From JBHIKY01 sp042139015 (lineage in GTDB: Bacteria; Bacillota; Bacilli; Bacillales; Marinococcaceae), in assembly GCF_042139015.1 (NCBI RefSeq), contig NZ_JBHIKY010000008.1:145773-209772 (forward strand): 64,000 nucleotides of DNA, in the 5' to 3' direction. The notes under the pieces were generated by a model, which saw only the letters and a list, made by a program, of their open reading frames with translations, was not told the DNA's origin and did not search any database. Each line of letters opens with the position of its first letter. Positions within the stretch are counted from its first letter, which is position 1. A program made the position numbers and the translations under genes. Of the stretch, positions 8,857 through 16,255 are shown piece by piece.

Positions 8857-9202
8857 CAGTGTTGTGGTCGCAATTATCGTGCTGGCCGGGGCTCTACTGT
8901 CTTTTATCAGCGCCTTTGGAATAATAAGGCTCCCGGACATATATACTCGATCACATGCTGCTACAAAAGCAGCCACCCTTGGAGTTATGTTTGTTCTTTT
9001 AGGCACTTTTATTTTCTTTGCATTTGTAGAAAACATGGTGAGTCTCCGTATTTTACTCGGGATTGTTTTTATATTTATTACTGCTCCAGTCGGCGGACAT
9101 CTCATTGCGAGAGCAGCATACCATTCGGGAGTTCCTCTTTGGGAGGCAACCACTCAAGATGAATTAGCGGATAAGAAAAAGAAACGACATATATCAAATT
9201 AA
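8837..9202 (+). CDS. mrpG: Mrp antiporter subunit G
   Basis: 121 residues with three helices and the conserved RLPDIYTRSHAATK motif. The frame is open from a TTG at 8819, but the AAAAGGG Shine-Dalgarno at 8822-8828 points to the TTG at 8837, 8 nt downstream, which also matches the family's N-terminus. It overlaps the mrpF 3' end by 20 nt. Last gene of the operon; no strong terminator is evident after it. Confidence 0.93.
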   Translation: MNGNEISSVVVAIIVLAGALLSFISAFGIIRLPDIYTRSHAATKAATLGVMFVLLGTFIFFAFVENMVSLRILLGIVFIFITAPVGGHLIARAAYHSGVPLWEATTQDELADKKKKRHISN

Positions 9203-9391
9203 TATTATAATATATTACATTTTTCGTTCTTTTTCGCTATTTTTCATTATTCAGTCGAAATAATTAAGCAGCACCGCAGTTAATATGGTCATTTTTGTAA
9301 AAGTCAGTGATATCAAGGCTTTCAAGAGATTATCTTTTGAATAAAATGGACTGCATTTCTTTCTTTTTACCTTATAATTACCCTCTAACAC

Positions 9392-9421
9392 TTGACACAT
9401 CAAGGGTTGCATGTGTAAATT
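9392..9421 (+). promoter_or_regulatory. Sigma-A promoter of the HU gene
   Basis: TTGACA (9392-9397), an 18-bp spacer and TAAATT (9416-9421) preceded by a TG, giving an extended -10. It lies about 45 bp upstream of the HU start. Nothing else is recognisable in the AT-rich 267-bp gap after mrpG. Confidence 0.6.
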
Positions 9422-9469
9422 TGTATTGTACAGGCTCTATATTATTAGGAATGAAAGGGAGTTTTTTTG

Positions 9470-9742
9470 ATGAACAAGACGGATTTAATTAATTCTGTAT
9501 CAGAACAAGCAGACATTTCAAAAAAGGATGCCTCTAAAGCAGTAGACGCTGTATTCGACAGCATCACTGACAGCCTTAAAAAAGGAGACAAAATCCAGCT
9601 TGTTGGTTTTGGAAGCTTTGAAGTTCGTGAACGGGCAGCACGTAAAGGCCGTAATCCACAAACTGGCGAAGAAATTAAAATTCCTGCTACGAAAAATCCT
9701 GCCTTCCGTCCAGGAAAGCAACTAAAAGATGCTGTTAACTAA
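9470..9742 (+). CDS. hup: HU-family DNA-binding protein
   Basis: 90-residue bacterial histone-like protein that bends DNA non-specifically and compacts the nucleoid. The family signature GFGSFEVRERAARKGRNP is present at about residues 46-63, and the C-terminus ends in FRPGKQLKDAVN. A TTG directly precedes the ATG; the ATG at 9470 is 10 nt from the AAAGGGA Shine-Dalgarno and is preferred. The locus (between mrpG and sigK) differs from B. subtilis hbs, which sits near spoIVA, so this may be a second HU copy; that is inference. Confidence 0.95.
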   Translation: MNKTDLINSVSEQADISKKDASKAVDAVFDSITDSLKKGDKIQLVGFGSFEVRERAARKGRNPQTGEEIKIPATKNPAFRPGKQLKDAVN

Positions 9743-9755
9743 TTTAATGGAAATG

Positions 9756-9785
9756 GCCCTTCCGGTATCCGGAAGGGCTTTCTCT
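9756..9785 (+). terminator. Terminator of the HU gene
   Basis: A perfect 10-bp GC-rich stem (GCCCTTCCGG at 9756-9765, CCGGAAGGGC at 9769-9778) with a 3-nt loop is followed by TTTCTCT. It lies just before the convergent sigK stop. Confidence 0.85.
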
Positions 9786-9793
9786 ATGCAGTG

Positions 9794-10516
9794 CTACAAA
9801 GACTGTCCGGACGTACCTGCCTTCTGCTGTTTATAAAATTCATGCAGAAGTTTCAATAACGCCCGCTTTTCAATTCTAGATACATAACTTCGCGATATCC
9901 CTAATTCTTTTGCTATTTCACGCTGGGTTTTCTCTTTTTTGTTATCCAGTCCAAACCTGCTGATTATGACTTCTTTCTCTCTTACATCAAGCATGGTCAT
10001 ATATTGCTTGACCTGGAGTTTTTCTACTTTTAATTGTACAATGTCAGCAATATCCGGCCCCTCTTCCTGCAGAACATCGAGCAGGGAAATTTCGTTTCCC
10101 TCTTTATCACTGCCAATAGGGTCATGAAGCGAAATATCTTTTTTAACTTTTTTCAAAGCCCTCAGGTGCATTAAAATTTCGTTCTCAACACATCTCGCTG
10201 CATACGTTGCCAGCTTGGTTCCTTTATCTGGAGAATAACTTTCAATTCCTTTAATTAAACCAATTGTGCCGATAGAAATTAAATCCTCGGTGTCCTCTCG
10301 AGTATTTTCAAATTTCTTGACAATGTGGGCGACCAGCCTCAAATTATGTTCAATTAATGTATTTCTTGCTGATGCATCACCTGCTTGCATGAGCTTAAGA
10401 TAATATTTCTCATCTTCTTTAGACAAGGGCTGTGGGAAAGCATTGTTTTTCACATATGATATAAACAGGGTAAGCTCTTTAAAAAGGTAAATCGCGGCAG
10501 CCAAAACAGCAGACAC
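9794..10516 (-). CDS. sigK: Mother-cell sporulation sigma factor, pro-sigma-K
   Basis: 240 residues, full length and uninterrupted. An N-terminal hydrophobic pro-sequence of about 20 residues precedes YVKNNAFPQPL, the known processing region cleaved by SpoIVFB. Region 2 (EDLISIGTIGLIKGIE) and region 4 with its helix-turn-helix (TQREIAKELGISRSYVSRIEKR) are intact. It starts at GTG behind GAGGAGGTG. The skin-type intervening element that splits sigK in B. subtilis is absent. On the minus strand CATAGACT at 10540-10547 resembles a sigma-E -10, which would fit expected control, though no clear -35 is seen. Confidence 0.96.
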   Translation of the reverse strand: MSAVLAAAIYLFKELTLFISYVKNNAFPQPLSKEDEKYYLKLMQAGDASARNTLIEHNLRLVAHIVKKFENTREDTEDLISIGTIGLIKGIESYSPDKGTKLATYAARCVENEILMHLRALKKVKKDISLHDPIGSDKEGNEISLLDVLQEEGPDIADIVQLKVEKLQVKQYMTMLDVREKEVIISRFGLDNKKEKTQREIAKELGISRSYVSRIEKRALLKLLHEFYKQQKAGTSGQSL

Positions 10517-10576
10517 CTCATCACCTCCTCTGCCTTACCAGTCTATGCAGCAGAAAGGTGATTCTTGTTTGTCCAA

Positions 10577-10608
10577 TATAAAAACGCTCAGCCGGAGATA
10601 CTGAGCGT
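10577..10608 (-). terminator. Terminator after the 45-aa gene
   Basis: An 8-bp stem (ACGCTCAG at 10584-10591 with CTGAGCGT at 10601-10608) has a run of T and A downstream on the minus strand. It follows directly on the stop of the small gene and lies upstream of sigK. Confidence 0.75.
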
Positions 10609-10745
10609 CACTTGCAAAGCTTATTACTGATCCATTGCTTGCGAAGCATTTCCAGCACCAGTTCTTTTTCCGGTTTTGTTAAACGCCTGCCAAGAGTTTT
10701 TTCAAATTCTTTTTGCAAATTCGTGTAATAAATGCTGCTTGACAA
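10608..10745 (-). CDS. Small protein of unknown function (45 aa)
   Basis: Starts at TTG 7 nt downstream of a GGGGAGTGG Shine-Dalgarno and encodes a charged, probably helical peptide (MSSSIYYTNLQKEF..., then LGRRLTKPEKELVLEML). It is closed by its own terminator, which supports a real transcription unit. I do not recognise a characterised family. Neighbours are sigK downstream in the same direction and a divergent IscA-fold gene. Confidence 0.6.
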   Translation of the reverse strand: MSSSIYYTNLQKEFEKTLGRRLTKPEKELVLEMLRKQWISNKLCK

Positions 10746-10920
10746 CCATGTACCACTCCCCACTATGATATCTTTGTATATCCTATCACAAATAATTACT
10801 TTTTTATATAAACCAACTTAATTTATAGAGATACTTGTACAAATGCCCCTAATTTAGTTTGTTTTGATAACCAATGAAAGGGAATGGTAATAATATGATC
10901 AAGTCAAGGAGTGATAGATG

Positions 10921-11226
10921 ATGAACATAACAGTGACGCAGCCCGCGATTAAATGGTTTCAGGAGGAAATGAATGCTTCTAATGGAGATGCTATTCGTTT
11001 CTTTGCCCGTTATGGAGGCCATTCGCAAATTCAAAGTGGATTCTCTCTTGGATTATCAAAAACAAAGCCTGCTGAAATAGGAGCATCAGCTGATATAGAA
11101 GGTATAACCTTCTTTGTTGAAGAAAAAGACTTATGGTATTTTAAAGATCATCATCTTCATGTCAAATACAGCAGGAAATCAAAAGAAATAGAATTTGATT
11201 ATAAGGAGCTGGAGGAGTCGGAATAA
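10921..11226 (+). CDS. HesB/IscA-fold protein, YneR-like
   Basis: 101 residues of the HesB-like domain family. FFARYGGHSQIQSGFSLGL in the middle and ITFFVEEKDLWYF near residue 60-72 match B. subtilis YneR. It lacks the three cysteines of Fe-S carrier IscA/SufA, so it is unlikely to carry a cluster. Two ATGs are adjacent (10918 and 10921); the second has the better spacing from AAGGAGTG. Function unknown. Confidence 0.85.
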   Translation: MNITVTQPAIKWFQEEMNASNGDAIRFFARYGGHSQIQSGFSLGLSKTKPAEIGASADIEGITFFVEEKDLWYFKDHHLHVKYSRKSKEIEFDYKELEESE

Positions 11227-11280
11227 TTCGCCTTAGTTTTTCATCTATTTTCATCATTTAATAAGCAAAATTTTTTAAAT

Positions 11281-11316
11281 AAAAAAAGGCCGTCTGCCAG
11301 CATCCTGGCAGACGGC
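11281..11316 (-). terminator. Terminator of the candidate RNA
   Basis: A perfect 12-bp stem (GCCGTCTGCCAG at 11289-11300, partner at 11305-11316) with a 4-nt loop. On the minus strand it is followed by seven Ts, while on the plus strand it is followed by A-rich sequence, so it terminates minus-strand transcription. Confidence 0.85.
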
Positions 11317-11448
11317 AAAAAAGGGAGAGAGAGTGATGCCTAAGGAGAGCCTTATTCACGGCATACAGAACAGCGGTGACCCTTTCCCTGGCGGGTGAAC
11401 CAGATCGCAGCTTACAACATGGGCTGCAGGGTCTATATTACCTGTTCT
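11281..11448 (-). ncRNA. Candidate structured small RNA, class unknown
   Basis: No credible reading frame lies here, but the minus strand shows a full RNA-gene plan: a promoter at 11455-11483, about 168 nt of paired sequence and a strong terminator. Outer stem GAACAG/CTGTTC (11442-11447 with 11368-11373) and second stem GACCCT/AGGGTC (11428-11433 with 11378-11383) enclose two hairpins, GCAGC/GCTGC and CTGG/CCAG. A separate hairpin ATGCC/GGCAT (11336-11340 with 11360-11364) contains AAGG/CCTT. The layout is a three-way junction plus one hairpin plus terminator. It does not match 6S, SRP, tmRNA, RNase P or any riboswitch I know. Confidence 0.6.
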
Positions 11449-11454
11449 ATCATT

Positions 11455-11483
11455 ATTTTATATAACTCTGCTATATCTTTCAC
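11455..11483 (-). promoter_or_regulatory. Promoter of the candidate RNA
   Basis: GTGAAA (11478-11483), a 17-bp spacer and TAAAAT (11455-11460) on the minus strand. The predicted start, near 11448, falls exactly at the base of the outermost RNA stem. Confidence 0.5.
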
Positions 11484-11642
11484 GATTTTTGTCAGAAATT
11501 CTTTCACACTTTTTAAACAAGCGCTGAGTTCTACATTTGAGTTTCCAGCCAATTTTTACTATACTATATCACACAAACAACTTACATATTGTTTTGTACT
11601 GACGTTTGATAAATATGTTTAATATGAACTGGGGGAGCTTTT

Positions 11643-13631
11643 ATGGCGGCAGATAAAAAATCAATTACTGGCGAAGATTTGAAAAGAATCAATGTAGCGA
11701 ATGACCCTCGAATTTCTCCTGAAGGTGAAAAATATGCGTATGTTCAATCATTCATAGGTGATGATCTTGAATATTATTCCCATTTATATGTCCAAAATTT
11801 AAATGACGACAAGCCAACTCAATGGACCTTTGGAAAAAATAAGGATTACTCACCACGCTGGTCTCCTGATGGCTCTGAGCTTGCATTTGTCTCTGAGCGC
11901 TCCGGTACTCCACAAATCTGGCTGCTTCCGACGAGCGGAGGTGAACCTCGAAAACTGACATCAGTGAAAAATGGCGCCAGTGAACCCGTCTGGTCTCCAA
12001 ATGGACGCTATATTCTTTTTTCTACAAGTATCGCAGTTAATGAAATGCTTGCCCCTGAAGAAGAAAATGGTAAAGATGAGAACAATAAGCTGGAGCCATT
12101 GGTCATTGAAAGAATCAAATACAAATCAGATGCTGGCGGCTTTCATGATGATAAGCGGAAACACCTTGCTGTGTATGATCTAAAGAATGACCATGCCGAA
12201 ATATTGACCGAGGGTGATTATGATCACTCTTCCGGAAATTGGTCTCCGGACAGCAGACAGATTGTTTTTAGTGCTAACCGATCGGAAAATGAAGATAGTA
12301 CTACCCATCTTGATCTTTTTATCATAGACAAAGAAACAAAGGATATCGTTAAATTGACCAGCTCAACCGGCGTGTATTCACTTGCCAATTGGTCATATGA
12401 CGGGAAAAAAATTGCATGCATCGGTCATGAAAATGAATGGAAAGGTGCGACAATCAATCAGGTTTGGATTATTGATCCTCTGACCAGGGAAAAAACGTGT
12501 ATGACCTTGAAGTGGGACGTCCAAATTGGTGATGCAGCTATCGGAGATTTAAGATCCTCCCACCCTAATCCAGGCCCGATCTGGTCAGATGACCATGCCC
12601 ATATTTATTTTATGGCTAGCGATCACGGCAGCACCGGTCTCTATGAAATGGATATGGAAGGAGAGATCACAGCCGTACATTCTGAAGAAAACCATGTTTA
12701 CGGCTTTACTTATCATCCACAAACCGACGTATTTATTATCGGGCTGAGTGATCCGTCGAATCCAGGGGACATCTTTAAAATAAACAGGCCAAGCAATCAC
12801 AAAGTAAGGTTAACAGATGTTAATGAAGAATTTCTGCAGAATGTGCATCTTTCCATCCCGGAACCAATTACTGCAAAAGCAGAGGACGGCTGGGAAATTC
12901 ACGGCTGGGTGATGAGACCTGCTAATTTTGAAGAAGGGCAGAAGTACCCGATGATCCTTGAAATACACGGCGGACCTCATGCCATGTATGCCAACACTTT
13001 TTTTCATGAATTGCAGCTGCTTTCAGCTCAGGGATATGTTGTTCTTTACACAAACCCACGAGGCAGCCACGGCTATGGCCAGACTTTTGCGAACGCCGTC
13101 CGCGGTGATTACGGCGGCAGGGACTATACTGATCTAATGAGTGCTGTGGACCACGTCATCGAAACGTATGATTTTATTGATGAAAACCGGCTTGGCGTCA
13201 CAGGCGGCAGCTATGGTGGTTTTATGACTAATTGGATTGTCAGTCATACAGATCGTTTCAAAGCTGCTGTGACGCAGCGATCTATCTCTAACTGGATCAG
13301 CTTTTTTGGAGTCAGTGATATAGGCTACTTTTTCACTGAATGGGAAATTGGCTGCAGTCTCTTTGAAGACCCGGAAAAGCTTTGGCACCATTCACCTCTC
13401 CGATATGTAAAAGATATACAAACTCCTTTGCTGATCATGCATGGAGAGCAGGATTACCGTTGTCCGATTGAACAAGCCGAACAGTTGTTTATCTCTTTAA
13501 AACAGCAGGAAAAAGAAACGAAATTTGTACGCTTCCCCCAGTCAAGCCATGAACTAAGCAGGAGCGGTCCTCCTGCCCTGCGTATAGAACGGCTCCTCCA
13601 AATGACTGACTGGTTTGAACAATATCTATAA
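11643..13631 (+). CDS. S9-family prolyl oligopeptidase-type serine peptidase
   Basis: 662-residue cytosolic peptidase, without a signal peptide, of the acylaminoacyl-peptidase/DPP branch (YuxL-like). Residues 1 to about 400 carry repeated WSPDG-type beta-propeller blades (for example PRWSPDGSELAF). The C-terminal alpha/beta hydrolase domain starts near residue 430 with EIHGGPHAMY. The catalytic triad is visible: Ser523 in GGSYGGFM, Asp604 in HGEQDYRCP and His636 in SSHELSRSG. The start is ATG behind GGGGGAG. It removes short or acylated peptides by analogy; the substrate is unknown. It appears to be monocistronic, with its own terminator. Confidence 0.93.
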   Translation: MAADKKSITGEDLKRINVANDPRISPEGEKYAYVQSFIGDDLEYYSHLYVQNLNDDKPTQWTFGKNKDYSPRWSPDGSELAFVSERSGTPQIWLLPTSGGEPRKLTSVKNGASEPVWSPNGRYILFSTSIAVNEMLAPEEENGKDENNKLEPLVIERIKYKSDAGGFHDDKRKHLAVYDLKNDHAEILTEGDYDHSSGNWSPDSRQIVFSANRSENEDSTTHLDLFIIDKETKDIVKLTSSTGVYSLANWSYDGKKIACIGHENEWKGATINQVWIIDPLTREKTCMTLKWDVQIGDAAIGDLRSSHPNPGPIWSDDHAHIYFMASDHGSTGLYEMDMEGEITAVHSEENHVYGFTYHPQTDVFIIGLSDPSNPGDIFKINRPSNHKVRLTDVNEEFLQNVHLSIPEPITAKAEDGWEIHGWVMRPANFEEGQKYPMILEIHGGPHAMYANTFFHELQLLSAQGYVVLYTNPRGSHGYGQTFANAVRGDYGGRDYTDLMSAVDHVIETYDFIDENRLGVTGGSYGGFMTNWIVSHTDRFKAAVTQRSISNWISFFGVSDIGYFFTEWEIGCSLFEDPEKLWHHSPLRYVKDIQTPLLIMHGEQDYRCPIEQAEQLFISLKQQEKETKFVRFPQSSHELSRSGPPALRIERLLQMTDWFEQYL

Positions 13632-13645
13632 TTCACTTTAAGAAA

Positions 13646-13680
13646 TCCGGAGCAGCAGCTCCGGACTTCTTACTTTTTAT
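13646..13680 (+). terminator. Terminator after the S9 peptidase
   Basis: A perfect 8-bp stem (TCCGGAGC at 13646-13653 with GCTCCGGA at 13658-13665) is followed by a T-rich tail. It partly overlaps the stop of the convergent small gene. Confidence 0.75.
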
Positions 13681-13849
13681 CTTTTTCCTTTTTTGGTTCA
13701 CTCGAAGACGTATTTTTAGATTTATGCTTTTTTCTTATTTCTTTTTCCTCATGCTTCATATCTTCAAGGGGAATCGGATCTTCATGGGCAGAAGGCGGCA
13801 TATCCTCTTCCCTTCGTTTTTGTTCCTTTTTATCCTTTGGATTGGTCAA
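13670..13849 (-). CDS. Small highly charged protein of unknown function (59 aa)
   Basis: The TTG start lies 7 nt after an AGGGAGG Shine-Dalgarno. The 59-residue product is almost entirely hydrophilic and rich in Lys and Glu (starts MTNPKDKKEQKRREED; ends PKKEKDKK), with no cysteine and no hydrophobic segment, so it is probably disordered. No family recognised. Such lysine-rich small proteins occur in many bacilli, sometimes in spores; here that is speculation. Confidence 0.6.
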   Translation of the reverse strand: MTNPKDKKEQKRREEDMPPSAHEDPIPLEDMKHEEKEIRKKHKSKNTSSSEPKKEKDKK

Positions 13850-13992
13850 ACTTAAACCTCCCTTATAAATATACTATTAATCTATACCACCTTTGCGACT
13901 AATAAAAACTGCAAAGAGTAATTCATGGCAACCTGATGTTTTTTTGATATGATTAAATATATACTTTGATGCACAAGGAGTGGTATTTAATT

Positions 13993-14616
13993 TTGCATAT
14001 AAGTGAACAATTATTAATTACAAAATTAAAAAATAAAACATCTGGAATTTTAGATGAAAATAACTCTCGAAAATCAGCAGTTTTTTTACCGTTGCTCTTG
14101 ATCGAAAATGAATGGAGCCTTTTATTTGAAGTTCGAGCTAGACATATGAACAGCCAGCCTGGCGAGATTTGTTTTCCGGGCGGGATGATTGATCACAATG
14201 ACCCTTCAGAAGGAGAGGCAGCTATTCGGGAGCTTTGCGAAGAAACCGGCGTACACCGTTCAGATGTAACGCCACTTGGAGCACTAGACAGGCTTGTCAC
14301 CCCTTTTCAGCAAATTATTTATCCTTTTACAGGATTCATAAAAGAGGGCGCTTCATTTTCTCCTAACCCTGCTGAAGTTGAAACCTTATTTACAGTGCCT
14401 GTTCGATTTTTTATACAGACAATACCGGAACGTCATGATATTCAAATGAAAGTAGAGATATCAGATACATTCCCTTACGAAAAGATTCCTGGCGGTAAAA
14501 ATTATCCGTGGCGCGGAGGTACAATACCTGAATTTTTCTATGAATATGAGGGCTATATAATTTGGGGACTGACAGCGAGAATCGTGCGCCACTTCGTCCA
14601 ATTAGTAAAAAATTAA
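13993..14616 (+). CDS. Nudix hydrolase, CoA pyrophosphatase type
   Basis: 207 residues. The Nudix box lies at GGMIDHNDPSEGE through REL(C)EETGV (about residues 63-86), with the extra upstream element typical of YeaB/NudL CoA diphosphatases (NSQPGEICFPGG). Such enzymes hydrolyse CoA or acyl-CoA to phosphopantetheine and ADP. The frame extends upstream, but the AAGGAG Shine-Dalgarno lies inside that extension, so the TTG at 13993 is the likely start. Stands alone between two convergent units. Confidence 0.85.
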   Translation: MHISEQLLITKLKNKTSGILDENNSRKSAVFLPLLLIENEWSLLFEVRARHMNSQPGEICFPGGMIDHNDPSEGEAAIRELCEETGVHRSDVTPLGALDRLVTPFQQIIYPFTGFIKEGASFSPNPAEVETLFTVPVRFFIQTIPERHDIQMKVEISDTFPYEKIPGGKNYPWRGGTIPEFFYEYEGYIIWGLTARIVRHFVQLVKN

Positions 14617-14877
14617 TAAGCTGCTGATTCGCACAGTCTTTTACTTGTAAAGCCCTTATTTCCGCAGAGATCAGCGGCGGGCACATCGTGTGCGTTGCGG
14701 ACCGCTCCCTGCGTATGGTTTTTTTTCGATGAAATGCGCCTTCCGCTGCAGACTTCCCAGAATCGCCATTAAATTATTTCTGTTGGTGCGATATGACTAA
14801 ACTCATAAAACATGAGCCAGGAGAATCTCTGTCCCAGCTCATGTTTTAAAACATTAGAAGCTATGAAAACAGCCTCT
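14617..14877. other. Non-coding gap with inverted repeats
   Basis: No gene seen. A GC-rich stretch at about 14655-14760 contains CCGC/GCGG and other short inverted repeats and looks like a remnant of an intergenic repeat. A strong hairpin (AAAACATGAGC at 14807-14817 paired with 14837-14847) lies about 30 bp beyond the yrhC-like stop and could end that transcript. Confidence 0.4.
14807..14847 (-). terminator. Probable terminator of mtnN-yrhC
   Basis: An 11-bp perfect stem with a 19-nt loop. On the minus strand the 3' arm ends in a run of Ts (CTCATGTTTTATGAG), about 30 bp after the yrhC-like stop codon. The T-run lies mostly within the stem, so it could work in both directions. Confidence 0.55.
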
Positions 14878-15102
14878 TTAGGTTGTAATCGATTGTTTCA
14901 CTTTCATCGCATAAGAATGAAAGCTGATAGATATAATTAGGAGAATACTAATTAATAATATGCCTTCCTCTAAATGTCCTTCTAAATTACTCTCTGGAAG
15001 AATCAAACCGAGGAACAAGAAAGTTGCCAATGAAAAAATGACACGGCTGAACATTATAAAATCTTTTACTTTATTCATTAGTTTTACTTCCTGCTTATCC
15101 AC
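14878..15102 (-). CDS. YrhC-like small membrane protein
   Basis: 74 residues with two predicted membrane helices (about 19-37 and 46-65) and charged ends. It starts at GTG behind GGAGGGG. Length, topology and position downstream of mtnN match B. subtilis yrhC, which ends the mtnN-mccA-mccB-yrhC operon. Here mccA and mccB are missing between them. Function unknown; identification rests on synteny and topology. Confidence 0.65.
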   Translation of the reverse strand: MDKQEVKLMNKVKDFIMFSRVIFSLATFLFLGLILPESNLEGHLEEGILLISILLIISISFHSYAMKVKQSITT

Positions 15103-15203
15103 AACTACCCCTCCAAAGCATATGAAACATCTATTTCATCGTAGCACATAGAGGCATGTCCATAATTAGTGAAGTTATGGATTGAATGGCATAAAAATAC
15201 ATA

Positions 15204-15902
15204 TTAATTATTTTCTAACATTTGAATCATCGAAAGTATTAATTCGGCAGAATGAACGGAAGCTTTCTCCAAAAATTGTTCATAGGACAATTTGGCATCT
15301 TTCCCTGCAATATCACTTAAAGCGCGTATAATGATAAAAGGAGTCTTAAAGCGATAACAAACCTGTGCGATCGCACCTGCTTCCATCTCCGCACATTGTG
15401 GTTCTGAGAATTTAGATTTTAAAAACTTTACTTTATTATCATCACTCATGAAGGAATCACCAGAAAGGATGAGCCCCTGATAGGCTGGGATCTCCCGCAG
15501 TGAAGCACTCTTTGATGCCAGTTCACGGAGTTTGGCATCAGGTGTATATTGAGCCGGCATCAATGGAACCTGTCCGAATTCATATCCAAAAACAGTTGCA
15601 TCAACGTCGTTGTAACGCACTTCTGTGGAGATGATAAGATCTCCCACCTTAAGCTCAGTATTAAATCCACCGGCAGACCCGGTATTTATGACGATGTCCG
15701 GATTAAACCGATCAAGCAAAAGTGCAGTACCGATCGCTGCATTTACTTTCCCAATTCCTGATTTTAATAATATAACATCTTGTCCATTTATCGTTCCTTT
15801 ATGAAAATGGCTGCCGCCGGCTTCACTGTCTGTTCTGTCTTCAAGAGAGTTTTTAAGCAGTTCTACTTCTTCATCCATTGCACCTATTATAGCTATTTTC
15901 AT
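15204..15902 (-). CDS. mtnN: 5'-methylthioadenosine/S-adenosylhomocysteine nucleosidase
   Basis: 232-residue nucleosidase that cleaves adenine from MTA and SAH, the first step of methionine salvage and SAH recycling. It begins MKIAIIGAMDEEVELL with the catalytic Glu12, contains NTGSAGGF, then AEMEAGAIAQV with the ribose-binding Glu near 173 and RALSDIAGKDA with the catalytic Asp near 196. Cytoplasmic. In B. subtilis it is in an operon with yrrT and mccAB; none of those is present here. Confidence 0.96.
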   Translation of the reverse strand: MKIAIIGAMDEEVELLKNSLEDRTDSEAGGSHFHKGTINGQDVILLKSGIGKVNAAIGTALLLDRFNPDIVINTGSAGGFNTELKVGDLIISTEVRYNDVDATVFGYEFGQVPLMPAQYTPDAKLRELASKSASLREIPAYQGLILSGDSFMSDDNKVKFLKSKFSEPQCAEMEAGAIAQVCYRFKTPFIIIRALSDIAGKDAKLSYEQFLEKASVHSAELILSMIQMLENN

Positions 15903-16003
15903 GTATTTTTCGTTCCTTTCGACTTTTCATCTATAAGCAAATCCATTATTATAATACTAACATAATTATTTCCAAGTTAATGATAATACACGAGGTGAAG
16001 TTA

Positions 16004-16213
16004 ATGAACATTAAGTTAAATCCGTTATCAGATAAAATCGAGTTTTTTGAAGCGAATTCTTTAACAAAACTCGAACAGTCGATTCAGCATAAAATCGAAC
16101 AAAATGAAGCAATAATGCTCGATGTTTATCACGCAGAACACAACGTATATACTGACCCTAAAAGCATGAGACCAATCTTTACGGCAATGGTACATTTTAA
16201 ATCAAAAAAATAG
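16004..16213 (+). CDS. yrzA: YrzA-like protein (DUF2536)
   Basis: 69 residues, containing LDVYHAEHNVYTDPKSMRP and ending in MVHFKSKK, which I associate with the YrzA/DUF2536 family of bacilli; its neighbours mtnN and yrrS are also YrzA's neighbours in B. subtilis. An earlier ATG at 15980 is in frame, but GAGGTG sits between the two, making 16004 the probable start. It is on the plus strand here, opposite to mtnN. Function unknown. Confidence 0.7.
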   Translation: MNIKLNPLSDKIEFFEANSLTKLEQSIQHKIEQNEAIMLDVYHAEHNVYTDPKSMRPIFTAMVHFKSKK

Positions 16214-16215
16214 GC

Positions 16216-16255
16216 AGAACCTGCAGCCAAAAAGCCGCAGGTTCTTTCATTTTTA
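16216..16255 (+). terminator. Terminator of yrzA
   Basis: A 9-bp stem (AGAACCTGC at 16216-16224 with GCAGGTTCT at 16237-16245) is followed by TTTCATTTTT. It may also serve the convergent yrrS gene. Confidence 0.8.

Noticed and set aside
9794..10516. sigK interrupted by a skin-like element
   Set aside because: The frame is continuous and full length with all sigma regions.
11281..11448. Assigning this RNA as 6S, SRP RNA or a riboswitch
   Set aside because: There is no whole-molecule hairpin and no conserved core of those classes, and no downstream gene on that strand for a riboswitch to control.
11395..11622. Short plus-strand frame upstream of the S9 peptidase
   Set aside because: It covers the structured minus-strand RNA and an AT-rich promoter region; it has no SD.
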